Shown in pieces: positions 26,640-35,402 of a DNA stretch of 64,000 nt. The notes under the pieces were generated by a model that was not told the origin of the DNA, did not search any database, and saw nothing but the letters and a program-made list of their open reading frames with translations. How positions within the stretch are numbered: position 1 is the first letter of the stretch; each line of letters starts with the position of its first letter. The stretch lies in assembly GCF_014698995.1 (NCBI RefSeq), contig NZ_JACWZZ010000001.1, forward strand, positions 434,001 to 498,000, in the 5' to 3' direction. The DNA is from Hymenobacter duratus (GTDB lineage: Bacteria; Bacteroidota; Bacteroidia; Cytophagales; Hymenobacteraceae). Made by a program: the position numbers and the translations under genes.

Positions 26640-27470
26640 ATGGCCGAGAGCAAAGACAAACCGGGGACGGGTCGTCATGCTAAGCGAATCTCCAGCATTC
26701 TTGTCACCCAGCCTAAGCCGACCAACGACGTTTCGCCCTACTTTACCATTGCCGAACGATACGGTATTAAAGTAGACTTTCGTGAGTTTATCGACGTTCA
26801 GCCGGTTGCCTACAAGGATTTTCGCAAGGAGAAAGTCAACATTCTCGAGCATACGGCGGTTATCTTCACCAGCCGCAATGCGGTAGACCACTTCTTCCGC
26901 ATTTGCCAGGAGGCCAAGCTGGAAATGCCTGCCGAGATGAAGTATTTCTGCATCTCGGAGCAGACTGCTAACTACCTGCAGAAGTACATCGTGTTGCGCA
27001 AACGCAAGCTTTTCGTAGGCCAGCGCACGGCCGTCGATCTGTTTGAGGTCATCAAGAAACACAAGAGCGAGAAGTTTCTGTACCCGTGCTCCGATATCCG
27101 CAAGGATGATATTCCGGAGTTCATGCGGGCCAACGGCTTTAAGTTCACAGAAGCCGTCATATACCGCACCGTTGCCAGCGACCTGTCGGACCTTTCGGAC
27201 GTGAAGTACGACTGTATTGCGTTTTTCAGTCCGTCCGGTATCAGCTCGCTCTTCATCAACTTCCCTGATTTCGAGCAAAACGGAACCCGCATAGCTGCCT
27301 TTGGCCCCACTACCGCCAAAGCAGTGCTGGATGCCGGCCTCGAGCTAGACATCGAGGCGCCGCATCCTAATGCGCCTTCCATGACCGGCGCCATAGAAGC
27401 GTATATACGTCTCCATCATGGCCCTGACGTAGGAAAAGAGAAGAATAAGAGCGGCAAACAAAGCGCCTAA
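26640..27470 (+). CDS. hemD: Uroporphyrinogen-III synthase HemD
   Basis: Cyclises hydroxymethylbilane to uroporphyrinogen III in haem biosynthesis. Motifs of the two-domain HemD fold: SSILVTQPKPTNDVSPYF at the N-terminus, VIFTSRNAVDHFF, FLYPCSDIRKDDIPEFMRAN, CIAFFSPSGISSLF and IAAFGPTTAKAVLDAGL, ending with a basic tail. The 276 residues fit the Bacteroidota form. A TACCTTTG at 26499-26506 inside the end of the DUF4271 gene might provide an extra promoter. A strong terminator follows. Confidence 0.92.
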   Translation: MAESKDKPGTGRHAKRISSILVTQPKPTNDVSPYFTIAERYGIKVDFREFIDVQPVAYKDFRKEKVNILEHTAVIFTSRNAVDHFFRICQEAKLEMPAEMKYFCISEQTANYLQKYIVLRKRKLFVGQRTAVDLFEVIKKHKSEKFLYPCSDIRKDDIPEFMRANGFKFTEAVIYRTVASDLSDLSDVKYDCIAFFSPSGISSLFINFPDFEQNGTRIAAFGPTTAKAVLDAGLELDIEAPHPNAPSMTGAIEAYIRLHHGPDVGKEKNKSGKQSA

Positions 27471-27475
27471 AGTCC

Positions 27476-27516
27476 CAAACGGGGAAGCAGTAGTACTGCT
27501 TCCCCGTTTGTTTTTT
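27476..27516 (+). terminator. hemD intrinsic terminator
   Basis: Arms caaacggggaagcag (27476-27490) and the complement at 27496-27510, 5-base loop, then ttttttg. It separates the hemD operon from the T9SS region. Confidence 0.9.
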
Positions 27517-27525
27517 GGGCAGGAT

Positions 27526-27555
27526 TTGTTGCACAGGGTTTTTTGCATACATTTG
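27526..27555 (+). promoter_or_regulatory. Promoter of the PorP/SprF-like gene
   Basis: TTG at 27526-27528, 19-base spacer, TACATTTG at 27548-27555: a full match to the Bacteroidota consensus, directly after the hemD terminator and 57 bases before the ATG. Confidence 0.7.
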
Positions 27556-27611
27556 GAAACCACTTACGTTGTCCCACCCCACTCGTAACGCACCCAAAAT
27601 CAGTTGTTTCT

Positions 27612-28607
27612 ATGAAGGGAACTTTACTTTCCACCCTCTTGCTGACCACCGTTGCGGGCACTGCTCTCGCACAGCAACAGCCGCAGTTCACCCACTACGG
27701 CTTCAACGGCATGTATCTCAACCCCGCTTATGCTGGCATTAAAGGCCAGGGCGAGATAACGGCCATCGGTCGTTACCAGTACTTCAACTACAAGGCTAGC
27801 TTCGACGACGGAGGTGAACCCAAAACCTACATGATTACTGGCTCGTTGCCGGTGCGCGTGCTGGGTGGCGGTATCGGCTTCCACGTCTACCGCGACGAAA
27901 TTGCGCAGTTCGAGATGACGAACGCCCAGCTTTCGTACTCCAAGCACTTCGAAGTAGGAGAAGGCAAACTGGGCGTAGGCGTCCAGGGTATCTACAACTA
28001 CCTGTCGAAGGGAGTGTACCGTGCCATTGACCCGGACGATGCCAGCGTACCCCGTGACGGCTCCGACAGCAAAATTGATGCTGGCGTAGGCGTTTGGTAC
28101 GAATCGCCCACCTTCTACGCTGGCTTGAGCGTAAATAACCTGCTGCGCTCTGAGTACAACTTCACGAGCGAAAGCACGAGCAGCAGCAACACCGCTAAAT
28201 ACATCGGTGAGAACCACTCTTACTTTACCGCCGGCTACAATATCGAGGCTTCTTCCTCCGTTGTGGTAACACCTTCGGTACTCGTGAAGATGGTGATGCC
28301 CGGTAAGTTTGGCGACGACGGCAAGTTTACGTTTAAAAATAACTCGTACGAAGCTAACGTGCGAGCTACTTTCAACGACAAATTCTGGGGCGGACTTGGC
28401 TACCGCTATCAGGAATCTTTCACCGGCATGGCGGGCCTAGCCCTGGCCAAGGATAACGCGCTACGTTTAGGCTATGCCTTCGACTTTGTTGCATTTAACC
28501 AAGATGCACGTGCACTGAGCTCGCACGAGATTATGCTATCCTACCGCCTGCCTAAACCGGGTATGGCTACAAAACCTGCTATTCGCACGCCACGATATAG
28601 CTTCTAG
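27612..28607 (+). CDS. PorP/SprF family T9SS outer-membrane protein
   Basis: Outer-membrane barrel of the PorP/SprF family (331 residues), which in T9SS systems helps secrete or anchor specific adhesins. A signal peptide (MKGTLLSTLLLTTVAGTALA) is followed by the family opening QPQFTHYGFNGMYLNPAYAG, a beta-rich body and the C-terminal SSHEIMLSYRL with a short Pro/Arg tail. Its place directly before gldK mirrors porP-porK loci. Start chosen for the signal peptide; the frame is open 23 codons upstream. It has its own promoter. Confidence 0.92.
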   Translation: MKGTLLSTLLLTTVAGTALAQQQPQFTHYGFNGMYLNPAYAGIKGQGEITAIGRYQYFNYKASFDDGGEPKTYMITGSLPVRVLGGGIGFHVYRDEIAQFEMTNAQLSYSKHFEVGEGKLGVGVQGIYNYLSKGVYRAIDPDDASVPRDGSDSKIDAGVGVWYESPTFYAGLSVNNLLRSEYNFTSESTSSSNTAKYIGENHSYFTAGYNIEASSSVVVTPSVLVKMVMPGKFGDDGKFTFKNNSYEANVRATFNDKFWGGLGYRYQESFTGMAGLALAKDNALRLGYAFDFVAFNQDARALSSHEIMLSYRLPKPGMATKPAIRTPRYSF

Positions 28608-28684
28608 ACTATTTGGCTGAGGTGGATCACCCCGGTGCCCTGATTACGTGGAGGAAGGATTTCTAGCTGACGCACACTAACTCT

Positions 28685-28739
28685 TTGCCTTTCATCGTTT
28701 AACTGGCGATACCGCTAGTTCGTAGACAAACGAAAGGCA
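28685..28739. other. Imperfect hairpin in the porP-gldK gap
   Basis: tgcctttcatcgttt and aaacgaaaggca can pair with a 3-base bulge, enclosing a smaller stem aactggcg/cgctagtt with one mismatch. It may be a weak terminator or an RNA structure of the PorP transcript, since it lies before the gldK promoter. No T-run follows. Confidence 0.4.
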
Positions 28740-28752
28740 TTGAGCGATAGGC

Positions 28753-28783
28753 TTGCGCACGAACGTAAGATTCGCTAGATTTG
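28753..28783 (+). promoter_or_regulatory. gldKLMN promoter
   Basis: TTG at 28753-28755, 20-base spacer, TAGATTTG at 28776-28783, a near-perfect Bacteroidota promoter 60 bases before the gldK ATG. It makes gldK-N transcription independent of the PorP-like gene. Confidence 0.7.
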
Positions 28784-28843
28784 CCAGCTCACAAAATTGT
28801 AATCTTCGGATATCGCCGCCTTAACAGTCTTTTTCTTCCTCAC

Positions 28844-29863
28844 ATGAACAAGTTTCTCGTATTGCCTCTCGTTGCCATTTCGGCTCTGATTTTGGGAGGC
28901 TGTGGTTTTGGCAAAGGACCGCAAGGCGACCTAGTCGGAGCAGAGGACCGTCCCGAGTTCAATCCTCAGGAAGTTCCTTACGGTATGGTTCCTTGCCCTG
29001 GTGGAACGTTCCACATGGGCCAGACTGACCAGGATATATCCGCGTCTATGGTAAACATGAACAAGCAGGTGACTATCGCCGGCTTCTACATGGACGAGAC
29101 AGAAATTACCAACAACGAGTACCGTCAATTTATGAATGCCATCCGGCAGGACTCAATTGATGTCTTGGGGGAAGAATATGTGATGACGGAGCTGTACCCT
29201 GACACTACAGTGTGGGTTCGTGACTTCACGTACCATATGGGTGACCCGCTGATGGAGTACTACTACACTCACCCGGCCTTTGATGACTATCCGGTAGTAG
29301 GGGTAGACTGGTTTGCCGCAAAGTATTTCTGCAACTGGCGCACCAAAAACAAGAATGCCGCCAATGAGGAAGCTGGTCTGGCTCCGACCCCGAATTTCCG
29401 CTTGCCCTCCGAGGCTGAGTGGGAATACGCGGCTCGTGGTGGCCGTGACCTCGCTACCTATCCTTGGGGCGGTCCTTACCTGCGTAACTCGAAAGGCTGC
29501 ATGTTGGCTAACTTCAAGCCAGGCCGCGGTGACTATGCTTCGGATGGTTACGCCTACACGTCACCGGTAGGAGCTTTCTTTCCCAACGACTTCGGCCTGT
29601 ATGATATGTCGGGCAACGTAGCCGAGTGGTGCGACGATGCTTACATGGAGGCGTCGGTTCCGGTAGTTTGGGATATGAACCCAACAAACCCCGATGACAA
29701 CGAGCCCCGCAAGGTGGTTCGTGGCGGTTCTTGGAAGGACATTGCTTACTTCCTCGAAACCGGAACGCGCAACTTCGAATACCAGGATTCTTCGCGCTCC
29801 TTCATTGGTTTCCGCACCGCCATGATTCAGATTGGCATGGGTACCAACAGCAGCCTGAACTAA
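28844..29863 (+). CDS. gldK: T9SS lipoprotein GldK/PorK
   Basis: Outer-membrane lipoprotein that forms the periplasmic ring of the type IX secretion system with GldN. Lipobox ILGGC (Cys20). The body has the formylglycine-generating-enzyme (SUMF1) fold: PGGTFHMGQT, DETEITNNEYRQFM, FRLPSEAEWEYAARGG, DMSGNVAEWCDDA and VVRGGSWKD. It is a structural protein in this family, not an enzyme. At 339 residues it is shorter than the roughly 460-residue F. johnsoniae form. The start was chosen at the lipoprotein signal. First gene of gldKLMN. Confidence 0.95.
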   Translation: MNKFLVLPLVAISALILGGCGFGKGPQGDLVGAEDRPEFNPQEVPYGMVPCPGGTFHMGQTDQDISASMVNMNKQVTIAGFYMDETEITNNEYRQFMNAIRQDSIDVLGEEYVMTELYPDTTVWVRDFTYHMGDPLMEYYYTHPAFDDYPVVGVDWFAAKYFCNWRTKNKNAANEEAGLAPTPNFRLPSEAEWEYAARGGRDLATYPWGGPYLRNSKGCMLANFKPGRGDYASDGYAYTSPVGAFFPNDFGLYDMSGNVAEWCDDAYMEASVPVVWDMNPTNPDDNEPRKVVRGGSWKDIAYFLETGTRNFEYQDSSRSFIGFRTAMIQIGMGTNSSLN

Positions 29864-29961
29864 TAGCTTAACCGATTACCGCAAAATACTTCCCTCTTCA
29901 CCCGCGTTTCTTTTTTCGCTTTTCACCCAATCACCAAACTCTTCTTTCACAATCAACTCAC

Positions 29962-30768
29962 ATGGCAGCTAAAGGCGGTAATTTTTTCTTCGATAAGGTG
30001 ATGCCGATGATTTACGGCATTGGCGCTGCAGTCGTAATTGTCGGGGCTCTATTCAAAATTCAGCACTGGAAAGGTGCTGACGTTATGCTGATTGTTGGTC
30101 TTGGTACCGAGGCTCTCATCTTCCTGTTTAGCGCTTTCCAACCTCAACATAAAGACCCCGATTGGTCGCTGGTATATCCCGAGCTGTCCGAAGGATATGA
30201 CCCTTCAGTAAACAGCAACAAGTTTGTGGAAGAGAACAACAGCAAAGGTCTGACGCGCAAGCTGGACGATATGCTGAAAGATGCCAACGTAACGCCGGAG
30301 GCTATTTCTTCGCTGGGCCAGGGCCTGAACCGTTTGAGCACCACCACGCAGCAGCTTTCTTCGCTGGGCGACGCTACCAATGCTACTGAAGAGTATACGG
30401 CCAAAGTTCGTACTGCTGCTACTTCCCTGGAACGCATCAACGAGGCTTATGCCAACACCGCTCAGGCGATGAGCGCTATGTCGGATGCCACGCAGGACGC
30501 CAAAGAGTACCACGTACAGGTACAGAATGTTACCAAAAACCTGGGCGCTCTGAATGCCGTGTATGAAATGGAACTGCAGGATGCCAACACGCACCTGAAG
30601 TCCATGAACCAGTTCTACGGTACGCTGAGCCAGGCCATGCAGAACATGACCGACGCCAGCAAAGACACCGAGAAGTTCAAAGAAGAGGTAGCTGCTCTGA
30701 CGGGCAACCTGAACTCGCTGAACCGGGTGTACGGCAACATGCTGAATGCTATGCGTGCTACCAGCTAA
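29962..30768 (+). CDS. gldL: T9SS motor protein GldL/PorL
   Basis: Inner-membrane stator of the T9SS motor; with GldM it converts proton flow into movement. Two membrane helices span roughly residues 17-31 and 41-57. Conserved charged residues lie in FKIQHWKGAD (Lys32, His35) and the second helix LGTEALIF (Glu50, matching the essential helix Glu of GldL). The cytoplasmic tail of about 200 residues has repeated helical units with the pattern L..LN.VY. At 268 residues it is longer than some GldL (about 215). Gap of 98 bases from gldK. Confidence 0.95.
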   Translation: MAAKGGNFFFDKVMPMIYGIGAAVVIVGALFKIQHWKGADVMLIVGLGTEALIFLFSAFQPQHKDPDWSLVYPELSEGYDPSVNSNKFVEENNSKGLTRKLDDMLKDANVTPEAISSLGQGLNRLSTTTQQLSSLGDATNATEEYTAKVRTAATSLERINEAYANTAQAMSAMSDATQDAKEYHVQVQNVTKNLGALNAVYEMELQDANTHLKSMNQFYGTLSQAMQNMTDASKDTEKFKEEVAALTGNLNSLNRVYGNMLNAMRATS

Positions 30769-30828
30769 GGCTGAGTAGTAACGTATCGAAATTTCGGTCC
30801 CACCTTTTATATAAGATAGGTAGACACA

Positions 30829-32415
30829 ATGGCGGGAGGCAAAGAAACTCCGCGGCAGAAGATGATTGGCATGATGTACTTGGTACTGACTGCGCTTCTA
30901 GCCCTACAAGTAAACTCAGCAATTCTGCTCAAATTCAAGTTCCTTGATGACAGCCTCTTCGGTATCAACGAAAAGGTGTCTAAATCGAACGATGGCACGG
31001 TAAAAGGCATTGCAGCCCAGGTTGAGAAAAACCGCAATACTCCTGCTGACCTTGCCGTTTTGAAGCAGAGCGAAGAAATTCGTGAGCGTACCAAGCAGAT
31101 GATTGATTATCTGCGCGGTGTACGCGACAAACTCGTGACAGCCACGGAAAACACCAAAGGCAAGAACGAGTACAAAAACATGAGTGCCGAAGACAAAGTG
31201 GCCATCACAATGCTCGGCGGCAAAAAAGACGGTGCTGCGTATGAAATGAAGAACAAACTCAATGAGTATTCTTCTTACATCAAAACATTCGTTCCCAGCG
31301 CTAATCCTTTGGCACTTGATGCCAAAGAGGATCCAATGGTGACAGACCCGGAGCAGCGTTCGAAGAACTTTGCGGAGCTCAACTTCGAGAACACGCCGCT
31401 GGTAGCTGCACTGGCTACTCTGTCGCAGAAAGAGACCGAAGTACTGAAGTACGAGTCAGATGCTCTGGCTGCTCAGTCGGCCAAAGTAGGTGGCAACATC
31501 ATCGTATTCGACAAAGTAGGTGCTTTCGCTAGCGCCGAGTCGAACACGGTAGCTGCTGGCACCAAGTATAAAGCAGAACTGTTCCTGACGGCCTCGGCCA
31601 CAGGCCTGCGCCCCACCATGACGCTGAACGGTTCGCCGCTGGCAGTAGACGCTTCTACTGGCAAAGGCAAGGTGGAGTTCACGGCTCGCCCAGGCTCTTT
31701 TGATGCCGCTGGCAATGCCAAGGCGCAGTGGACTGGTACTATCCGCTTCAAGCAGAACGGCCGCGACACCACCTTCAAAGTGACGGTTCCCTACACGGTT
31801 ACCAAGCCTGTAATGCAGATTCAGTCGGCTTCGGTGCAGGCGCTGTACTTCAAGTGCGGCAACAAGCTGAGCGTACAGGTACCTGCTCTGGGTGCTCAGT
31901 ATGATCCTAGCTTCTCTGCTTCCGGTGCCTCTACCATCAAAGGTTCGGCTAAAGGCGAAGTGACGCTGGTTCCAAATGCGAAAGAAGTGACCCTGAGCGT
32001 TAGCAGCGGTGGCAACCCTATCGGCTCGCAGACCTTCCAGGTTCGTCCTATTCCGAAGCCTGAAATTAAGTGCATCGTAGGTGGCCGTGAGGCTAACGAG
32101 AAGCAAGGAACTCCGATTACGGCTGTGCGCAATCTAAGCCTGAAAGCTATTCCGGATGCTGGTTTCGCTACTTTCCTGCCGGAGGATGCTCGCTACCGCG
32201 TAAGCCGCTACGAAGTAACGCTGGTGCGCGGTAAGCGCCCGGCTATGCCTACCCGCACCGTGAACGGCCCGGATGTTAGCCTAAACGACGTTGTAAACTC
32301 GGCCCGCGAAGGCGACCGTCTTTACATCGAAGTAAAAGAAGTTCAGCGTATGAACTTCCAGGGCAACACGGAGCAGGTAAACGTGTCTAAGCAGTTCAAC
32401 GTGCCGTTGTTGTAA
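30829..32415 (+). CDS. gldM: T9SS motor protein GldM/PorM
   Basis: Partner of GldL: a single N-terminal membrane helix, then four periplasmic domains reaching the GldKN ring. The N-terminus MAGGKETPRQKMIGMMYLVL contains the family's conserved Arg9 before the helix; the helix runs about 13-32. The long periplasmic part (to 528) ends in PYTVTKPVMQIQSASVQALY and a C-terminal domain containing YRVSRYEVTLVRGKRP. Length normal. It follows gldL after 60 bases and precedes gldN by 45. Confidence 0.96.
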   Translation: MAGGKETPRQKMIGMMYLVLTALLALQVNSAILLKFKFLDDSLFGINEKVSKSNDGTVKGIAAQVEKNRNTPADLAVLKQSEEIRERTKQMIDYLRGVRDKLVTATENTKGKNEYKNMSAEDKVAITMLGGKKDGAAYEMKNKLNEYSSYIKTFVPSANPLALDAKEDPMVTDPEQRSKNFAELNFENTPLVAALATLSQKETEVLKYESDALAAQSAKVGGNIIVFDKVGAFASAESNTVAAGTKYKAELFLTASATGLRPTMTLNGSPLAVDASTGKGKVEFTARPGSFDAAGNAKAQWTGTIRFKQNGRDTTFKVTVPYTVTKPVMQIQSASVQALYFKCGNKLSVQVPALGAQYDPSFSASGASTIKGSAKGEVTLVPNAKEVTLSVSSGGNPIGSQTFQVRPIPKPEIKCIVGGREANEKQGTPITAVRNLSLKAIPDAGFATFLPEDARYRVSRYEVTLVRGKRPAMPTRTVNGPDVSLNDVVNSAREGDRLYIEVKEVQRMNFQGNTEQVNVSKQFNVPLL

Positions 32416-32460
32416 GTTTCAGTTGATGAACTAAAAGCGTCTGATTCGCTTTCCTGCATT

Positions 32461-33333
32461 ATGAATAAGGTTCTTTCTCTCGCTGCTCTGGCAGCTGGTC
32501 TTACGCTGTCACTGTCGGCTTCGGCTCAGGAACAAGCGACTACTGCGAGCAGCAACGGCTCGTACCGTCCGATTCCGAACTCGGATATCATGTTCCGCAA
32601 AACGATTTGGCGGGCCGTGGATCTGCGTGAAAAGCAGAACAAGCCGATGTTTTCGGAAGGCAAAGAAATCAGCCGCGTTATCATTGATGCTGTGAAGCGG
32701 GGTGAGCTGGTCGCTTACCGCAATGATTCGCTGACGACAACTTTCACTGGTGCCGAGGTAACGTCTAACATGTCGTACGCGGAGTCTTCCGCCGGCTTGA
32801 GTGACGAAGAAAAAGCTGCTGGTTTCTCAGAAGATACCGGTGATGACTGGGGTGCTCCTAAGAAAAAAGGTGCTAAGCCAGTTGCCAAAACTCCAGCCGC
32901 GCCACCGAGCTACGAGTACCGCTACAAGGACCTGTATCAGATGGAACTGAAGGAGGATATGATCTTCGACAAGAAACGGTCGCGGATGTATCACGATATC
33001 AAAACCATCACGCTGCTGGTTCCTTCGACGCTGAGCTCTAATGCTTCCGGTATTGAAAAACCTATCGGCACGTTCAAGTACAGCGACTTGGTGAAGGTAT
33101 TCCGTAACAATCCGGACAAAGCCATCTGGTTCAACTCCCAGAACGATGCGCAGCACAAGAACCTTGCTGATGCCTTTGAGCTGTGGCTGTTCAACTCGTA
33201 TATCGTAAAGGTTTCTAACCCGAACGATGCGCGTCTGGATGAAATTTACGGTGGCCAGCAGCAAGGCATTCTGGCCTCGCAGCAAGCAGCTTCCGACCTC
33301 ATCGAATACGAATACAACCTCTGGAGCTTCTAA
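32461..33333 (+). CDS. gldN: T9SS ring protein GldN/PorN
   Basis: Periplasmic protein that forms the ring with GldK. A signal peptide (to about residue 23, LSASAQEQ) is followed by SDIMFRKTIWRAVDLREKQN, the conserved GldN opening, and DLYQMELKEDMIFDKKRSRM, IWFNSQNDAQHKNLADAFE and YIVKVSNPNDARLDEI. A Lys/Pro/Ala linker (around KKKGAKPVAKTPAAPP) is variable in the family. 290 residues. Last gene of gldKLMN. Confidence 0.96.
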   Translation: MNKVLSLAALAAGLTLSLSASAQEQATTASSNGSYRPIPNSDIMFRKTIWRAVDLREKQNKPMFSEGKEISRVIIDAVKRGELVAYRNDSLTTTFTGAEVTSNMSYAESSAGLSDEEKAAGFSEDTGDDWGAPKKKGAKPVAKTPAAPPSYEYRYKDLYQMELKEDMIFDKKRSRMYHDIKTITLLVPSTLSSNASGIEKPIGTFKYSDLVKVFRNNPDKAIWFNSQNDAQHKNLADAFELWLFNSYIVKVSNPNDARLDEIYGGQQQGILASQQAASDLIEYEYNLWSF

Positions 33334-33358
33334 AGCCCCGGCGTGTAGCTAAAATGTT

Positions 33359-33394
33359 AAAAAGCCCCGGCCATTTGTGTGGTCGGGGCTTTTT
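33359..33394 (+). terminator. gldKLMN terminator (bidirectional)
   Basis: Arms 33359-33372 and 33381-33394 (aaaaagccccggcc and complement with one G-U pair), 8-base loop, A- and T-runs on the two sides. It also serves as an end point for the convergent uvrC gene. Confidence 0.9.
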
Positions 33395-33421
33395 GTATGT
33401 ATCAGCTAGTGGAGAACTGCT

Positions 33422-35230
33422 CTACTCAGGCGTAGCTTCCTGGCTGAAATAGTCGAGTAAAACACGGGCCTTGGCCTTGCCAATTTCAGCTGTAAGGTCA
33501 GCTTCAGAAAGCTCTTTTATTTTCTTAACCGACTTGTACTTAGTCAATAGCTTATCAGCAGTAATAGGGCCTAGGCCTTTCACATCCGTCAGCTCAGTTT
33601 TGAGCGTCGCGGCGTCGCGGCGGCTACGGTGGAAGGTAATACCGAAGCGGTGGGCCTCGTCGCGCATGCGCTGGATGAGGCGTAGTGTTTCGCTTTTCTT
33701 ATCGATGTAGAGCGGCAGCGGGTCGTTGGGAACGTAGATTTCCTCCAGCCGCTTAGCAATACCGATGATGGGAATTTGCCCCCAGATGCCCAAGTCCTTC
33801 AGGGCCTTTACGCCCATACCCAACTGGCCTTTGCCGCCATCCACGATGATGAGTTGAGGGAGCGAAGCTCCCTCATCCAAGAGGCGGCGGTACCGGCGCG
33901 TCACGATTTCATACATCGAGTCGAAGTCGTTGGGGCCGACGACGGTTTTGATATGGAAGTGGCGGTAGTCTTTTTTGCTGGGCTTGGCGTTGCGGAAACA
34001 CACCATGGCTGCCACCGGATTGTCGCCCTGGAAATTGGAGTTGTCGAAGCACTCGATGTGCTTAGGCAGCTCTTTCAGGCGTAAATCCTTTTTGGCGGTT
34101 TCCATGATCCGGACCTCATTGAGGTCTTTGCTGCGGTCGGTCATGCTTTCCTTTTCCTTGCGCAGGTAGAGCACGTTCTTGATGCTAAGCTCCAGCAGCT
34201 TCCGCTTGTCGCCGATCTGGGGCTGCGCAATAGCTACGCCGGGCAGCGGCAGGTCGGGCACGGGCACGTTGGTCAGGATTTCCTTCGACTGACTCTCAAA
34301 CTCCTCCCGCATCTGCATAATCATGGGCGCCAGAATCTCATCGTCGGGCTCATCCAGCTTCTTTTGCACCTCCACCGACTGCGTGAGGATAATGGAGCCG
34401 TTCATCACCTTGAGGTAGTTGATGAAGGCTAGCTTCTCATTAGAGGCAATGCTGAATACGTCGATGTTGGACAACGACGCATTGACGATGGTGCTTTTGG
34501 CCTGGAAATCATCGAGCCGGTCCAACTTGAGCTTGAACTGGTGGGCCTGCTCATATTGCATTTCCTGAGCCGCTTGCGTCATTTTCTCACGGAAGTACTG
34601 CTTAGGCAGGCGCAGGTCGCCGTTGAGAATCTGCCGGATCTGGTGGATGTACTGCTGATAGGTTTCCTCATCTTCCTTGGCCTCGCACGGGCCTTTGCAG
34701 TTGCCGAGGTGATACTCCAGACACACTTTGAACTTGCCGGCCGCTACATTCTCAGGCGACAGATTGTAGGTGCAGGTGCGCAGCGGATACAGCATCCGGA
34801 TCATCTCCAGCAGCACGTTCATGGCCGTTAGGTTAGCGTAGGGGCCGTAGTAGCGGCCGTCGCCAGGGCGTTTGTTGCGAGTTGGAATCAGGCGCGGAAA
34901 ACGCTCGTTAGTGAGCAGTAGATACGGGTAGGTTTTGCCATCCTTCAGCAGGATGTTGTACTTCGGCTGGTGCTGCTTGATGAGGTTGTTTTCCAGCAGA
35001 AACGCATCCGACTCGCTGTCCACAATCGTGAATTCGATGCGCTTGATGTTTTTGACCAGCTGCTGCGTCTTCTTGTTGTGGTCTTGCTTGGTGAAATAGC
35101 TGCTCACCCGCTTCCGCAGGTCGATGGCCTTGCCCACATAGATGATGCCCTCATCGTCGAAGTACTTATACACACCCGGGCGGTGGGGGAGCTGGCGAAT
35201 TTGCTCTTGCAGATGCTCTTTAGCAGCCAT
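33422..35230 (-). CDS. uvrC: Excinuclease ABC subunit C (UvrC)
   Basis: Dual-incision nuclease of nucleotide excision repair. The GIY-YIG domain at residues 15-90 (PGVYKYFDDEGIIYVGKAID) makes the 3' cut; a UVR helical hairpin lies near YEQAHQFKLKLDRLDD; an RNase H-like domain has ECFDNSNFQGDNPVAAMVCF and LIIVDGGKGQLGMG; two C-terminal HhH motifs end in GLGPITADKLLTKY. The length of 602 is normal. Start MAAKEHLQEQ. Monocistronic, convergent with gldN. Confidence 0.97.
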   Translation of the reverse strand: MAAKEHLQEQIRQLPHRPGVYKYFDDEGIIYVGKAIDLRKRVSSYFTKQDHNKKTQQLVKNIKRIEFTIVDSESDAFLLENNLIKQHQPKYNILLKDGKTYPYLLLTNERFPRLIPTRNKRPGDGRYYGPYANLTAMNVLLEMIRMLYPLRTCTYNLSPENVAAGKFKVCLEYHLGNCKGPCEAKEDEETYQQYIHQIRQILNGDLRLPKQYFREKMTQAAQEMQYEQAHQFKLKLDRLDDFQAKSTIVNASLSNIDVFSIASNEKLAFINYLKVMNGSIILTQSVEVQKKLDEPDDEILAPMIMQMREEFESQSKEILTNVPVPDLPLPGVAIAQPQIGDKRKLLELSIKNVLYLRKEKESMTDRSKDLNEVRIMETAKKDLRLKELPKHIECFDNSNFQGDNPVAAMVCFRNAKPSKKDYRHFHIKTVVGPNDFDSMYEIVTRRYRRLLDEGASLPQLIIVDGGKGQLGMGVKALKDLGIWGQIPIIGIAKRLEEIYVPNDPLPLYIDKKSETLRLIQRMRDEAHRFGITFHRSRRDAATLKTELTDVKGLGPITADKLLTKYKSVKKIKELSEADLTAEIGKAKARVLLDYFSQEATPE

Positions 35231-35345
35231 ATAGTGCTGATTGGGACAGATGGAGTAGGTACGAGCAATAGGGCAGAGCTATCCGCATTAAGCGGCAGAA
35301 CTGCCGGAGGAAATACGTAGAAACCGTGTGCTGGTGCGAGTGTAA

Positions 35346-35380
35346 ACAAAAAACGTGGCCGGTAAGTCCCGACCACGTTT
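35346..35380 (-). terminator. Terminator of the PBP gene
   Basis: Read on the minus strand, a 12-base stem (35380-35369 pairing 35362-35351, one mismatch) with a 6-base loop is followed by TTTTTT (from 35353). It lies between the PBP stop and the divergent uvrC promoter area. Confidence 0.8.
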
Positions 35381-35402
35381 CTGAATTCTAAAATAACCCC
35401 GC

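Noticed and set aside
28844-29863. Sulfatase-modifying (formylglycine-generating) enzyme
   Set aside because: The fold is shared, but the lipobox and gldLMN neighbours identify GldK.
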